From: Rhipicephalus microplus
Lineage: Eukaryota; Arthropoda; Arachnida; Ixodida; Ixodidae
Direction of reading: 5' to 3'
Assembly (NCBI RefSeq): GCF_043290135.1
Contig: NC_134710.1
Coordinates: 255,613,592 to 255,677,591, forward strand
Length of the DNA: 64,000 bases
The position numbers were made by a program, and so were the translations under genes. Position 1 is the first letter of the stretch. Each line of letters begins with the position of its first letter. The notes beneath the pieces were generated by a model. That model was not told the origin of the DNA. It searched no databases and saw nothing but the letters and a program-made list of their open reading frames with translations. This document shows positions 1 through 11,531 of the stretch, piece by piece.

Positions 1-2925
1 GTATGTCTTAATAAATAAATAAAATAAATAAAAATATTCAGTTCGTACTGCATCACCTCGTACGCATCTCAGCATTCATCGAAAATGCATAACTGCAGTC
101 TGCTTTTGCTGCGAACAATTACTTTGGATGACACAGCTTCTTGATCGCGGTACTCGTATTTGAGTTAATACTTGAACATTATTTTAAATTTAATTGATCC
201 AATTTGATGCGTACATTGTTGCTCACCCTCCTTGCTTCATATTTTTGACAAAGTGCTCTAAAACCAGAATTCATGTACTCGTGCATACCCAGAATGCAAA
301 CAATATACCAAAATCCTGACTCTAATGTGGAACCACAGTTACTGTGAGTGGTATATGTCACAAACAGTACACAGCAAACACCGTTGAGTTTGCGGAGATG
401 AGTATTGCAGGAAGTCTTACTTGAATAAGAAATATTGATAAATCTGACAGAATATGGTAAAATTTTCGTTATTTTTTTCTCGTTTAAACCTATGCGCACG
501 AGGGGGGCAGGGGCGGGGGCCGGCGGCAGCCTCTTGTCGAAGTGGGTGCACGCAAAGGCAGCGCCTTACAATGACACAATTGGCAGGGCGGCGATAGGGG
601 AGGGGGCGCAGACAGCTCCATACATTAGCACAATATGCAAAGGGAGGGGGGCACTACGACTAACCATGCATCCCCCCCCTTGAAGGGGAACCCTGTGCAC
701 ACCTATGGTTTCAACAGTAATTTGTGATAGTCACAGCACAGCTACGTAATGCAGGATGAACGTGCATAAAATTTTCTTTCAGTTTCTGAAAAAACTGAGA
801 CGCTGTGTTCTTGTGCTTCATGTTGTTAACCCTTTGTCCTCGCATGCAATCTGGTAGCCTCCGATCCGATGTGATAATTATCACTAATAGATGGTGCGTG
901 GAGCTAGTTAGAATGTTGACCATGGAATTGTATTCTAAACTAAATAAAACAATACAATTGTTTTCTCATGTCAAGAAGCGTTACTTTACGGGTAACCATG
1001 CACTGCAGTGTCGCTTTCCGCTGCAGTTTAGTGCAACAAATTGAGAATGACAGGTTTTAGTACAAAAAGTTGCAGCTTTTTAAAGGTCTTGATATTAAAC
1101 TTCAGTTATAAATATACGCGGGCGCTACAAAACTTAAAAAAAAGGAGGCTAATTCTACCGAGATATCGCATGGTAATCATAATTGACTCGTAAAATGAAT
1201 AAGTGTCTTGCATTTGTCTATATTACAATAAACTTAATACATGTCCTTTTGCCAGTTTTTTTTTTTTTCGTTGACTGCCAAACGATAGCAGGAGATATGC
1301 GGTAAAAGTTATACTCATCTTGGTGTGGGAACTCTATAGACAGGTCGGACGGGAGTTCTAGTACCGAGGCAAGGCACATTGGTGGTGGTTTTCTAGATGA
1401 GAATTTATTCGCGTATTGCTAGGTGTAGATGCCGGAGATATAGTTAAGGTGTTTCTTCATAACAAGCTCGGAAAACGCGTGTTCGAAGTGATGGACGTTC
1501 ACCGAAGGCCACGACTCGCAAATGACTTTCACCGTGCTTTGCAAAGTGTACATACGAGGCGGATAGTTTGCAGAACTAGCGCAAGTAGAAGAACTTGACG
1601 AGCATGGTGTTCGCTAGAAAACCGTTCAAAGCAATATTTCCGTTGGGGAAGTGTCAGACTAGCCCATTTTGGAACTGGCGCGTCGCGTTTACTGCGTGTG
1701 CCGCCAGAATGGTTTTATAACAATAATACAACAAACACTGCAAACCGACGTGCATTAATAGGCTTGAAAAACAATTTTGTTGTCGCATTACTTATTTTAA
1801 ACAATCACAACAAAAGCAAAGATTCATTTAATTTGCACAAAGCTCAGGCAACCATGTGCATAATTATTTTTAATGTTAGGCAACAATGTAAACAACAGAC
1901 ATTTTGATGTAAGATTTAACACAAGCTATCAATAATTATTGTGTCTAAAATGTAAATAAATTATTAGTACAAATAAAATTTTTTTGTTAGTTGTTTATAA
2001 TTGGTGAACATTAAAATCTGGCAACCACAAAACATTAAAGTTTGACCACAGTGCTCTTTTTTTCTATGAACGCATTTGGTAGAATTATTGTATCCGCGTT
2101 ATTGTTTAGCAATAAGTATTGTCCTCAAACTGAAAACTTTTGCCACAATTATGTTTTTAACGCATATTGAAGACAAAATTGTTGCTTAACGTCACTCGAC
2201 TAATGGTGGTTTCGTTTCTGCGGTTTAAAAGGGGTTGCGGCGAAAGTATGCAAGAGTTTGTTGGCTCGCGTTCCTTGGACTTCGACGACGAACTTGGGAT
2301 AAATTTTTCCGAAGCTGCAAGACGTTGCTTTTCACAAGATTAGAACGTTTATCAAACTTTTTGCTTGCAGCGAAAAGTTTTATCGTTGATTAGCGCAGCG
2401 GTATTCCTTAGCAGACGACCAAGCGTCACCGGGGCGAGTTCTGAATTCGTTGCCTGCACGTGCCAAGCGTGCTTTTATGGTAATTGCCGCCCGCTTACTT
2501 TCAAAGTGAGGTGGATGCATTGCTTATGCACAGATGCTCGTACATTTGGGAAGCCATCGAAGAGTGCTGGGCTTTCTGGTTTCGCATTCAGCAGTGAAAG
2601 CGAAACCAATCGGCATTTAACAAGTGGCGGGTTTTTGAATTCACAAAGCGTCAATGCGCTGTTCGCAGGAAGCACTTTGATCCTCCTGTTGGGAACTGAC
2701 CACCTGCATTCTGTAATGAAATAAATAAATAAGTTCAACAACTGCCATAAATAATGCCGTAGGCGGCGAGTGAATATGTCGCAGAACCCTTATTGCGTGT
2801 ATTTTCGGACGCGTTTCTTGAAGCACCGTGTGGCAATAAAAGCTTTGCGAAGAACAGGAAGGTGGATAACTCGTGTTTCCACACTGACGACAACTGACAG
2901 CGGACTGAGCAGGCAACAAGGGAGA
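1..2925. other. Intergenic DNA without a recognisable gene
   Basis: I see no recognisable coding region on either strand. The stretch is mostly AT-rich and every open frame is short, with no domain I know. A G/C-rich tract lies near 500-535 and another near 590-670; both produce low-complexity frames only. Frames around 1416-1598 and 2365-2724 were read and matched nothing I recognise. The sequence near 2220-2420 is less AT-rich than its surroundings but shows no clear promoter element. It may contain old transposon remnants that cannot be identified by eye. Confidence 0.6.
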
Positions 2926-3914
2926 TGCAAGGAGCTGTGTTACCATCTGTTTTCTTGGAATATGTGCAAGTACATCTAGTATAGCTGACATGAAGGTGCA
3001 GGCCCTAGGAGTTAACGGGACGTGAATTGGCACCATTTTTTGTTCATGGGTTGTGAGTGGCAAAGGTCATTACAGAATTTACAGAGGAGGATAACTGTAC
3101 GGCATCGACAAACCTTCCTTGCAAGGATTTTGTTGAATACGGGCTCAATAGACTTATTCGAGAAAAAGACAAGCACACGATGATTCTGTGCACGCCTGAA
3201 TGCACCACCCAAACCTAATAAATTAGCACGCGGACGCACGTCCTCTTCGCTCATTCGGTCGCATGGCAGGGAAGATGTTTCGGATATATGCGTATGATTG
3301 GAAGGAATTGGGGAAGGGGTACCATCTGTAGCAGATTAGGTCTATAGTTGGTACTGATTCTATTTATTTGTCATGCCATTTCCTCTTTCGACTTCCCAAC
3401 AGTTGATGCTTTCCATCCGCACTGAAAACCAGTGCACCTTAGCGATGTTGCGAGCAATCCTAAAATAATACAATTGAGTAGTTGAGGGCAAGATATGGTT
3501 CATGATTTGTTTGTAATAGACGCATAAAGTGGGTGGGGACAACCGACACGAGTATCACAGTGCAGGTCGCAACAGCTCACCCTCGGCTCTTCAAGCTAAG
3601 GGCACGCGTATTTGAGGAGGAGAGACTGCCAGGCCGCACCAGCGGGAGAGGGCGACGCGCTAGTAGTGTAATGGAGCGATGTGGTTTACCGTATCCGTTT
3701 ACGCCATAGCCCCCTAGATTCCCCTTGCCAGCCAGATGAGCGTGAAACGCTCATCGTCTATGACTGTGCTACCTACATAGGAGTAAGGGTCTTTTTACTT
3801 GGCCTTTGAGATCGGCAGTTTTGGCGTTTGCTGACTTCAGAGGCTATGCCTTGTATGGAAGGGGTTGCCTGCTGAATGAGCGCAAAACGTCTGTTATCTA
3901 TAATGGTGGCACTT
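2926..3914. repeat. Copy 1 of a ~1-kb direct duplication
   Basis: Nearly the same sequence recurs in the same orientation at 6207-7189. The similarity begins at gatgcaaggagctgtg and ends just after the phrase tataatggtggcactt, with scattered substitutions and small indels. DNA on either side differs between copies, so this is either a dispersed repeat or a segmental duplication. Inside, two short frames spaced about 130 bp apart encode related peptides of the type ERETLIVYD and NERKTSVIYN, so an internal tandem repeat is also present. No function can be assigned. The P-like transposon at 4051-4952 lies between the two copies. Confidence 0.8.
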
Positions 3915-4050
3915 ATGTAGGGTTGATTTTAATAACATTTACACCTTCTTAAAACTTTCTACTTTAGTTTTGTTGCATATAAGCTCCAAAAACATAAAAA
4001 CTTATTGGCAGCGTCTCCTGCACCGCGCGGCGCTGCAGCCAGCCCCACAC

Positions 4051-4084
4051 TAGGGAGCCTACATGAACGGCCGTTTTTAGGGTA
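4051..4084. repeat. Left TIR of the P-like element
   Basis: These 34 bp match the reverse complement of 4919-4952 at every position. The sequence begins TAGGGAGCCTAC and ends TTTTTAGGGTA. It directly follows the CCCCACAC target copy. Confidence 0.92.
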
Positions 4085-4278
4085 ATGTCAGCCTTTGACC
4101 CACTACATGCCGCCAACGCACCGCTGCCCGCCAAAACACAATGTTGCCAGACAGCAACGCCGCGCTGTCGCCCCATCTCGGTGCCCGCACTGCGTCTACA
4201 CCCGGTGGCGTTTAGTTCTCAATAATACGGCGTCGAACGTTGCGGTAGCGTGTTAAACGCTGCCGGTGAAGCCTTAGA

Positions 4279-4428
4279 ATGCCTGGATGCTGCGTACCGC
4301 TCTGCACTAACCACCACAGAAAGGGAGTGCGAATGTTCCGCTTCCCAGCGAGCCCTGGCCGACAACTATGGCTGGCTCAAGTGAAGCGAGACGGCTGGGA
4401 GCCCACCAGTGCGTCTCGTATTTGCTCT
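4279..4428 (+). pseudogene. THAP zinc-finger first exon
   Basis: The 50-codon exon starts at ATG 4279 and encodes the first part of a THAP C2CH zinc finger. It has the start MPGCCVPLCT, then FRFP, a central tryptophan pair region (QLWLAQ and DGWEP), and ends in RICS. The first two zinc ligands lie in CCVPLC (Cys4 or Cys5 and Cys9) and the third is Cys49. The final histidine should fall two residues further on. The exon ends exactly in phase 0 at 4428, followed by the strong donor GTGAGT at 4429-4434, so the histidine was probably on a second exon that is missing here. THAP domains bind DNA, in P-type transposases at the transposon ends. No downstream exon is visible in the element, so this is a relic of the transposase gene, not a working protein. 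Confidence 0.8.
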
Positions 4429-4918
4429 GTGAGTACTGCGTATTTCGTTCACTGTTTTTTCCTGCGGCACACGTATATGTGTTTCGCGGTGTTCGCGAAT
4501 GAGTAGATAACCGAAGTTGTCGTTGCTGCGTCCACGCATTGCGAGTAGGAAGCCCACAAACGGGACGCGTCCGCGCGTTCGTACGGAGACGCGCTCGCTA
4601 GTCTGAGCTGTTGCCACGCTTGCGTTCGTGTCAGCGTAACCTCAGTATTATGTCGCAAGTGTTTGTGTGTGGGCTGCGAATTTCTTCGTGCGCTCACTTT
4701 GAGAACTGGGTCGCTTACACGACCCTGAGAACCGCCGCTGTCACTCGGTCGGCTCCTTTTTGTTGCGCCGTACTTCGCGTAGCTGGAGGGAGCGGCGGCT
4801 GGCTCCAAAATGGCGGCGCACAGAAAACTATGCTGAATTTGGTGGAAGCTGGCAACAGCGTGCCCCGTTGCCCGCTGGTTTTGGCTGAGTTTCTTGAAGG
4901 CACATATTAAGATGTCTC

Positions 4919-4952
4919 TACCCTAAAAACGGCCGTTCATGTAGGCTCCCTA
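4919..4952. repeat. Right TIR of the P-like element
   Basis: This is the exact reverse complement of 4051-4084 and is followed by the second CCCCACAC target copy at 4953-4960. Confidence 0.92.
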
Positions 4953-6206
4953 CCCCACACAGAAGTGGCTCCTGCGCTGCACGGAAGTAACGTCACCTAA
5001 AAAATTATCACCTAAAGCTATTTAAATGTATAAATTAGTATTGTACATTGCGTTACACCTAAAAAAATTACTTAACAGGTGTTTGACGAGTCAATCGGCC
5101 TAAGTTTCAATTAAAGAGGTATTACAAGTATTTTAAATACGTCATGGGCGCTGCGGCTGTGAAAGCTAAACAGTGCAAGATGGTAGTTGTCTGCGATGTG
5201 TGTTGGTGGTGAAAACTCTGGCAAAATCGTGGCCTGGGCATAGGCCGCCCCCAAGGAGGACCGGAGACCCTGTGTCGTCGCTGCTTCATGTGATTGCTGG
5301 ATGCCCAGTTAAACCTAGAGCTTGGAGGTAGTGCGGCCGTCCACCGCGCCGCAACTTCATCTGAGTGTGCGCGCTATGATGTTTCTCAGTATGAAGTGCG
5401 GATTATTGTTGTTGGGCGTACTGCATTTTCTAGATTACAATGCCAAGCGTGGTGTTGTCAAAGGTAAAAGTGCCCTTGCTGCCGAGTTTTGCTTGCCGCG
5501 AAGGGCTGGTCGACAATCAAATAAATGCTTTTGCACAGTTCACGTGCGGCTGACCGGACGCACGTGCATAAAACCACAGTGCGTATGCGAAGTGTTCTTA
5601 CGATGAATGGAAACAACTTTGTTGTAGTGTTTTTACGAAGCCTGTGATTTCCGAAGGCCAAAGCTACTGCATTGCCGGCTGTTTTGTTACGTGCGAACAC
5701 GTACGGCCGTTCTCATCCGTTGCTACGTAAATGCTCCCGTGATGTCACAGGCCGTGCGTGTTATTCAGCAAGGCAGACAAGTTGTTTTGTAGCTAAATGG
5801 GCTAACGTCATGGGCACTTGCCTATTTTGAAGTGGCCTGCCGGTTACCTTGTCAGGGGATGATACACTCAGCGACATATAAAAGTTTTCTCTACCGTGCA
5901 GTGCGCCTTTATGTCATCAAAACTTTGACAAAGCGTGGAAATGAACATTTTTGACACCCGTGCCGCAGAAAGCAATGCAGCCAGCTGCATTTGAGTTTTT
6001 CGTGCCCTTTTTGGGTCTCGCCGATTAGGAGCACTAATTCGCAAAACACTTTATCATAAAAATACAGTCAATTCTGCGATAGTCATCAAACATCCAATAT
6101 TAAAGAGCCTCTGGACAGGACCACCGCCAGCAATTCAGGTTGACGGGATGCCGATGAGGAGGCGCAAATGTAAAACAATACATGTGCGAACAAAAAGAAA
6201 GAAAAG
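4953..6206. other. Intergenic DNA without a recognisable gene
   Basis: This stretch lies between the P-like element and the second copy of the 1-kb duplication. It contains only short frames with no domain I recognise. A G/C-richer part near 5150-5470 could be old repeat DNA. Confidence 0.55.
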
Positions 6207-7189
6207 ATGCAAGGAGCTGTGTTACCATCTGTTTTCTTGGAAATATCTGCAAGTATATATAGTATAGCTGACATGACAGGTGCAGGCCCTAGGAGTAAAT
6301 GGGACGTGAATTGGCACCATTTTTTGTTCATGGGTTGTGAGTGGCAAAGGTAATTACAGAATTTACAGAGGAGGATAACTGTACGGCATCGACAAACCTT
6401 CCTTGCAAGCATTTTCTTCAATGCGGGCTCAGTAGACTAATTCGAGAAAAAGACAAGCACACGATGATTCTGTGCACGCCTGAATGCACCACCCAAACCT
6501 AATAAATTAGCGCGCGGACGCACGTCCTCTTCGCTCATTCGGTCGCATGGCAGGGAAGATGCTTCGGATATATGCGTGTGATTGGAAGGAATTGGGGAAG
6601 GGGTACCATCTGTAGCAGATTAGGTCTATAGTTGGTACTTATTCTATTTATTTGTCATGCCATTCCCTCTTTCGACTTCTCAAGAGTTGAGGCTTTGCAT
6701 CCGCACTGAAAACCAGCGCACCTTAGCGATGTTGCGAGCAATCCTAAAATAATACAACTGAGTAGTTGAGGGCAAGATATGGTTCATGATTTGTTTGTAA
6801 TGGACGCATAAAGTGGGCGGGGACAACCGACACGAGTATCACAGGGCAGGTCGCAACAGCTCACCCTCGGCTCTTCAGGCTAAGGGCACGCGTATTTGAG
6901 GAGGAGAGACTGCCAGGCCGCGCCAGCGGGCAAGGGTGGCGTGACAGTAGTGTCATGGAGCGATGTTGTTTACGCCATGATCCTCCTGAATTTCCCTTGC
7001 CAGCCGGATGAGCGCGAAACGCTCGTCATCTATGACGGCGCTACCTACAAAGGAGTAAGGGTCTTTGTACTTGGCCTTTGAGATCGGCAATTTGGCGTTT
7101 GCTAACTTTAGAGGCTATGCCTTGTATTGAAGGGGTTGCCTTCTGAATGAGCGCAAAACGCCTGTCATCTATAATGGCGGCACTTGTGC
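6207..7189. repeat. Copy 2 of the ~1-kb direct duplication
   Basis: This is the partner of 2926-3914 in direct orientation. In this copy the short frame at 6896-7081 stays open and ends with PDERETLVIYDGATYKG and VRVFVLGL. A related peptide, ERKTPVIYNGG, follows about 110 bp later. The repeated peptide idea persists in both copies, but the frames are short, with no plausible gene structure around them. The copy ends where the antisense LINE fragment begins. Confidence 0.8.
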
Positions 7190-7797
7190 CGCTCTAACCA
7201 GCTCTAGTGCGGACATTTCAATCATGCCGATTCTCCACATATCGGTCTCAGCTTCCTTCACCATTTTCTTAAGCGATAATTATTGTTAGTTTGGCCCCCT
7301 GCTGTTTTCTAAGTATTGCCCCGTCAATTTTCTGGTTCGCTTCCTCCATTTTGAGTCGAGTGTGTACAAGCAGCTGAAAACCTCCCTAGCCAACGCTCCT
7401 CCCCCATTTTTCTCAATCGCTTTTCAAATTTTATCTTGCTGCGAGCTTCCCTTCCTCAAATGATGTCCATCCCATATAACCTTGTACTCCCTAATTTGGT
7501 GAATTCCCGTGAGCTCCTAAGGCAAGCGTACCTATTCCACGTTGCTTAATTTCTAATCTTGCTTGAACTTCTGATCTCATGCACAAGATTACATTGCCGA
7601 ACGTCAGACCAGGAACCGTGACCGCTTTCCATATTCCTCTCACAACATCATACCTATTGTGATTTCACAGTGTCCCATGTTTCATCACTGCTGCATTCCT
7701 GTTGACATTTAGTCGTTACGTATATTTCGTGCATGTTCCCTTAGGTACTCGGTCCCATTGCTTATTCATATGCCCATATATTTCTATTTATCTGTTA
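7190..7797 (-). mobile_element. LINE 3' region fragment, same family as 37250-40271
   Basis: Read on the minus strand, this segment matches the plus-strand LINE around 39280-39900 nearly base for base. Shared phrases include gggaccgagtacctaagg and gaagttcaagcaagatt. It covers DNA downstream of the reverse transcriptase core and lacks the poly(A) end, so it is truncated at both sides. It is fused directly to the Gypsy protease fragment at about 7797, where the last residues of the protease reading frame come from LINE DNA. It carries no complete domain. Confidence 0.8.
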
Positions 7798-9450
7798 ACT
7801 CTGGCGTGACCTCATGGGTTACCGGGGGCTCCATCTTCGGGTCTTCCCCGAAACGTTCGGGATCATTCGGCCGTCGCGCTCCGTCGATATTTCCAATGAT
7901 GAGGTCGTACAGGGGGGTCGTCATGCACAGGGCAGTAACCCTTCCACTGAAGTACGGGGTTTCAACCTCAATCTCCACTTCAGGAAGCATCCGAATCGTG
8001 CTGTCAATTGGGCAAACCAGTTTCGTTTTACCTGTTAACTCACTTTCCCATACCAAATTTCTGCTCATGATAACAATGAAGCTACCGGTGTCTCTCAACA
8101 CTGTAACCTTCTTGCCCGCCATTTTTCCAGGCGGCGTTGGCATTCCCATCGTAACACCGGTTGGCCGTTTTGTCATTACAGCACCCACAACAGGAAGTTT
8201 CTTCTCATTTTGCAACTCTACGAATCCATCGGGGACGTCATCATCGGCTTTTGTTGCCTCCTGTACACAGGATACTTGGTGAGTTTGAGTCACTCCGTAA
8301 CGACATGCGTCTGCCTTGTGCCCGGTCTGACCACATTTGAAACATTTTACAACCGTAGGGCTCGTAAAGTTAGTTCGACAGCTGTTACCGCGATGGCCCA
8401 CTCGGTTACACAGAAAACATAGTGGAACACTCTTTGGTGCACGCTTCTTTTGTTCGGGTGCCGATTTCTTCGAATCTTCGGGGCATTCCTTTTTAACCTT
8501 GGCCAGATATGTGCCACTTTGCGCTTCCAAAAATAGGTCGGCCAATTTAAGCATGTCTTCAAAAGACTTCGCTCTTCTCTCTTTCAAGTAAAGCGACATA
8601 CTTAATTGGGTGGCAACTGGTAAGAAATTGCTCTCTAATTAGGAGCTCTGTAAGCTCATCGTACTCCTGTGCTGGCCTCGACAGTTCGATCCGTTGGTCG
8701 AAATAATGGCTAAGTCGGGTGGCGTACTGCATAACCGTCTCACAATTAGCTGGCTTTCTCGTCCGAAATCTGTCCCGGAAGCCTTCCACTGTAAATCTAA
8801 ATCTCTTGAGTAAAGCAGCCTTCACCCTTGTATAGTTGGCTGCATCGGTTGGTGTCAGCCTACCGTACACACTGAGCGCTTCACCACTGAAGCAAGTACT
8901 CAAAGAAGTTGCCCATTGATGTTCTGGCCAATTCTGGTTCTTTTCAATCGTCTCAAATTTGGGAAGGCACGCGTCAAGGTCGTCCTTCCTTTCATCAAAC
9001 GCTACGAGCAGCTTGCTTAGGTTCAAGCGGAAGCTATGATCTTCCCGTTCGCTGCTTTCGACTCTAGCTTGGACGGGAGTTTCGCTTCGCTGTTGCAAAC
9101 GGAGCCACTCGAGTTCCATCTCGTGCTGCTGCTGCCGTTCTCTTTCAGTCATCTCCGCCTCTCTTTCTTCTTTCAGCTGCCGCTCCTTTGCCTCTGTTTC
9201 TTCTTTCGCCCTTTCAGCTGCCAGCCTTTCTCTCTGCAGCTCCAATTTCAATTGTTGCTCCCTCTCTTCCTTAAACCTCTCGGCTGCCAACCTCTCTCTC
9301 TCGAACTCAGCTGCTTTTTCTTCCTTGGCCCTCTGAGCTGCCAACCTCTCTCTACACCGCCTCCTTCTCTTTCTAGCTCACCCACTTCCGTAGTTCGGTG
9401 CCAGAAAGACCCATCTTCTCACCAAGAGCTACCAACTTCTCCAGATCCAT
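7798..9450 (-). pseudogene. Ty3/Gypsy gag and protease, broken
   Basis: Reading leftwards, a Gag-like protein starts at ATG 9450 with MDLEKLVALGEK. It meets a TAG stop at 9375-9373 and then continues as a long charged Glu/Arg-rich coiled-coil stretch followed by a retrotransposon capsid-type region ending near 8600. A one-base frameshift between about 8600 and 8640 separates this from the next part. That part has two CCHC zinc knuckles, CFLCNRVGHRGNSC and CFKCGQTGHKADAC, both with complete ligands. An aspartic protease follows with the intact active-site triad in LRDTGSFIVIMS and the later motif YDLIIGN. These proteins would assemble and mature retrotransposon particles. Reverse transcriptase and integrase are absent because the sequence is cut off at 7797 by LINE DNA. 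The stop and frameshift make it a pseudogene. Confidence 0.85.
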
Positions 9451-9655
9451 GGTGCCTCTCAAATAAAATTCTAGCCGCGTGCACGAGATATCTGCCTAAC
9501 TCAGTCTATCGAAACACTCTGCACACTCGTTAACGAGAACACTGAGCAGCACACCAAAATCGTTCCGATAGCACTATTAACGACTCTAGGCTCTTTCTGA
9601 CTACTTTGGACACACATTGCACCAAAAAGGTCCTGTCCTGGATGCCAGATTAATT
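9451..9655 (-). other. Probable Gypsy 5' leader and primer-binding region
   Basis: On the minus strand this region lies directly upstream of the gag start at 9450 and has no coding potential. The phrase tctggcatccagg near 9640-9655 could hold a tRNA primer-binding site, since such sites start with TGG. No LTR can be delimited, because the neighbouring LINE 3' end abuts here. The assignment rests on position more than on sequence. Confidence 0.4.
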
Positions 9656-9739
9656 GTCACATGTCCCGATAATTAGGGAGGCGATGGCTGGGCTGATTCC
9701 AAGGGCCAATGTATCGCCCCCCGGAATTGTACCACGATG

Positions 9740-10072
9740 AAGAACATAAACTTTATTTGTCGAATTCAGACGATTCGAGTCCGGCGTTTTTGAGTGGTCC
9801 TGGGCACCCACCGTGAATGCGGTTCCGAGACCATGTCTCGAAGCGGCTTTCTCGGCACGCTGGACGGCCCAGAGTTGTGCTGTCAGGTTCGATCTGAGCA
9901 GTGCGGCCTTCCAACGCGAGCGGAGGCTGGCGGTGGAAGAGTGAGACGAATCGGCACTGTTCGAATTGTTTATTAGGCCCTGAAACTCCCACAGCATGTG
10001 ACTAAGGGTGGCAACCTTGCCACATGACGTGCATCTGTTTGTAGTGTATATGTCTGGATACATGGCGTGCAT
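9740..10072 (-). pseudogene. LINE C-terminal zinc-binding tail
   Basis: The motif CTSCGKVATLSHMLWE resembles the cysteine-histidine tail that follows RNase H or RT in many LINEs; the usual last cysteine is a phenylalanine here. The downstream residues carry no known domain. It follows the RNase H frame on the same strand. Confidence 0.6.
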
Positions 10073-10134
10073 GAGTCTGGGGTTTCTGTATGAATCTGTT
10101 TGTAATTGTCTGAGGTGTACCGCTTGCGTTCTGT

Positions 10135-10743
10135 TTAGCCTTTCGGGGGGGAGGATGGGTATATGTGTCTTTGTAACTGGTAATGTGTGGTGATGTCGTC
10201 AAACCTGTCATACGATCCTCCCATGCCCAGATGTCTGCAGTTCCCCGCGGGGGCTCGTCGTCCTTCGGCGATGCTCGGTGAGTGAGGTCTCGAGCAACGC
10301 AGTGAGCCGCTTCGTTGGGGGTGCATGCTCAGTCCGGTGGGTGCCGGGATCCATAACAGGTGCCTTCGGTTATCGAAGTCGACCTCTCCGGGATGTATGG
10401 GATGTCGTTGGAGTATGTGAAACGCCTCTTGCGAGATGCGTCCGTTGCCAAAATTGCGAATTGCTGTTAGCGAATCACTAATCCCGTATGTGACATTGGT
10501 CTGTGTGAGGGCCAGTGCTATAGCCGCTTCTTCTGCCGCTTCAGCGTGTGCCGTGTTCACAGTGAGGCTTGTGATGTATTTGCCGCGATGGCCGGTAGCT
10601 ACCACCACGAAACTATTTTTATTGGTATAACGCGCGGCATCAGTGAAAACTGCTTCAGTGTCGTTGGAGTAGCTTTGAGTAATGCGTTGTGCCCTGGCTT
10701 TACGCCGTCCCGTATGGTGTTGGGGGTGCATGTTGCAAGGCAA
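10135..10743 (-). pseudogene. LINE RNase H domain
   Basis: The frame contains EAVFTDAARY, HAEAAEEAAIALALT and SDSLTAIRNFGNGRIS, which supply the Asp, Glu and Asp metal ligands of an RNase H fold. In I-type LINEs this domain removes the RNA strand of the hybrid during target-primed reverse transcription. After about residue 125 the frame drifts into non-homologous sequence, so a frameshift has broken the C-terminal part. Confidence 0.8.
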
Positions 10744-11335
10744 TGGGGGTACGTATACTTGCTCGCGTACCGATCTTGGAATTTCGAATTGATGCCGTGC
10801 TGCGTATGGTACGTGATGCCAAGTTTTTCGAGTAGGTGTCGGCCTGGGCGGGTCTTGGATAGGCGCTCGAGCTGGGAAACTTGTTGCGCCTCCACGAGTT
10901 CCTCGAGGGTGTTATGCAACCCTAGCTCTAGGAATTTGCTGGTGCTAACTCCGGGCGCCAGTCCCAACGCGAACTTGTACGTCTTGCGTATCAGGGCGTT
11001 AAGCTTGTCTTTTTCCGCAACTGTTCATTTGTGAAACGGTGCCGTGTACGTTAGTTGTGAAATAACAAAGGCTTGTATGAGTCGTATGACGCTGCCTTCG
11101 CACATTCCCGCATGTTTGTTCGTGATGCATCGGATGAGTTGCATCGTGCTGGTGGCCTTTGCCATTACCTTGCGCAGTGCTTCCCCATTGCTGCCGTTCT
11201 GCTCAATCATCATCCCCATGCACCACGAAAGCGCGGGCAATTTAGAAGTGGTCCTATTTGGTGCGCTGGCGGACGCCTGCTGTGGTCCAAAGAACGAGTC
11301 AGAGCCGAGAGTTGATAAACAAAGCAAAATTATAT

Positions 11336-11489
11336 TGTTACGTTCAGAAATGTGTTTATTGTACTGTGGCGTACTGGTACACTTGAAGGGGTCGTGCACT
11401 GGAGGCCTATCTCGCTAGCCAAACGTCTTCTTTCATCTGCCTGTTCCCCGCTACTCAGAGGCTCATACCCAAATCACATATGCATAACA
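11336..11489 (-). repeat. 3' LTR of the minus-strand Gypsy
   Basis: The 154-bp repeat begins TGTTACGTT and ends CATAACA in plus-strand reading, so it has the TG...CA ends of an LTR and a short inverted terminal TGTTA/TAACA. It aligns along its length with 16386-16542, with substitutions and a few indels. Confidence 0.85.
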
Positions 11490-11531
11490 TTTCCCTCTAC
11501 GCAGACGAAGTTAAAGAGTCTCTCTGGGAAT

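Larger units (their letters stand above)
4051..4952 (+). mobile_element. P-superfamily-like miniature transposon with THAP exon
   Basis: The element is 902 bp long and is bounded by 34-bp perfect terminal inverted repeats that begin TAGGGAGCCT. It is flanked on both sides by the same 8-bp target-site duplication, CCCCACAC (4043-4050 and 4953-4960). An 8-bp duplication with roughly 30-bp inverted repeats is typical of P elements, and hAT elements also make 8-bp duplications. The internal THAP-domain exon favours the P superfamily, whose transposases start with a THAP DNA-binding domain. No transposase catalytic region is visible, so this is most likely an internally deleted, non-autonomous copy. 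The perfect inverted repeats and duplication suggest a fairly recent insertion. A hAT or unclassified THAP-carrying element is the alternative. Confidence 0.8.
9656..11335 (-). mobile_element. I-type LINE 3' half, truncated at its 5' end
   Basis: Three minus-strand blocks belong to one element. At about 11335-10760 lies the C-terminal part of a reverse transcriptase, with GSNGEALRKVMAKATSTMQL, ITNKHAGMCEGSV, QLTYTAPFHK and LEELVEAQQVSQLERL. An RNase H domain follows at 10743-10135, and then a zinc-binding tail. The end bears AATAAAG in the minus sense near 9755. Having RNase H after the RT is typical of I-clade LINEs. The catalytic RT core is missing: the element stops at the LTR of the neighbouring Gypsy at 11336. 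Frameshifts separate the blocks. The exact 3' end against the Gypsy leader is uncertain. Confidence 0.8.

Noticed and set aside
435..683. Gly/Ala-rich frame
   Set aside because: It arises from a G/C-rich tract; there is no domain and no conserved context.
2365..2724. 119-codon frame with cysteines, considered as a THAP or other zinc finger
   Set aside because: The cysteine and histidine spacing does not fit THAP, and the motif order could not be read in any frame.
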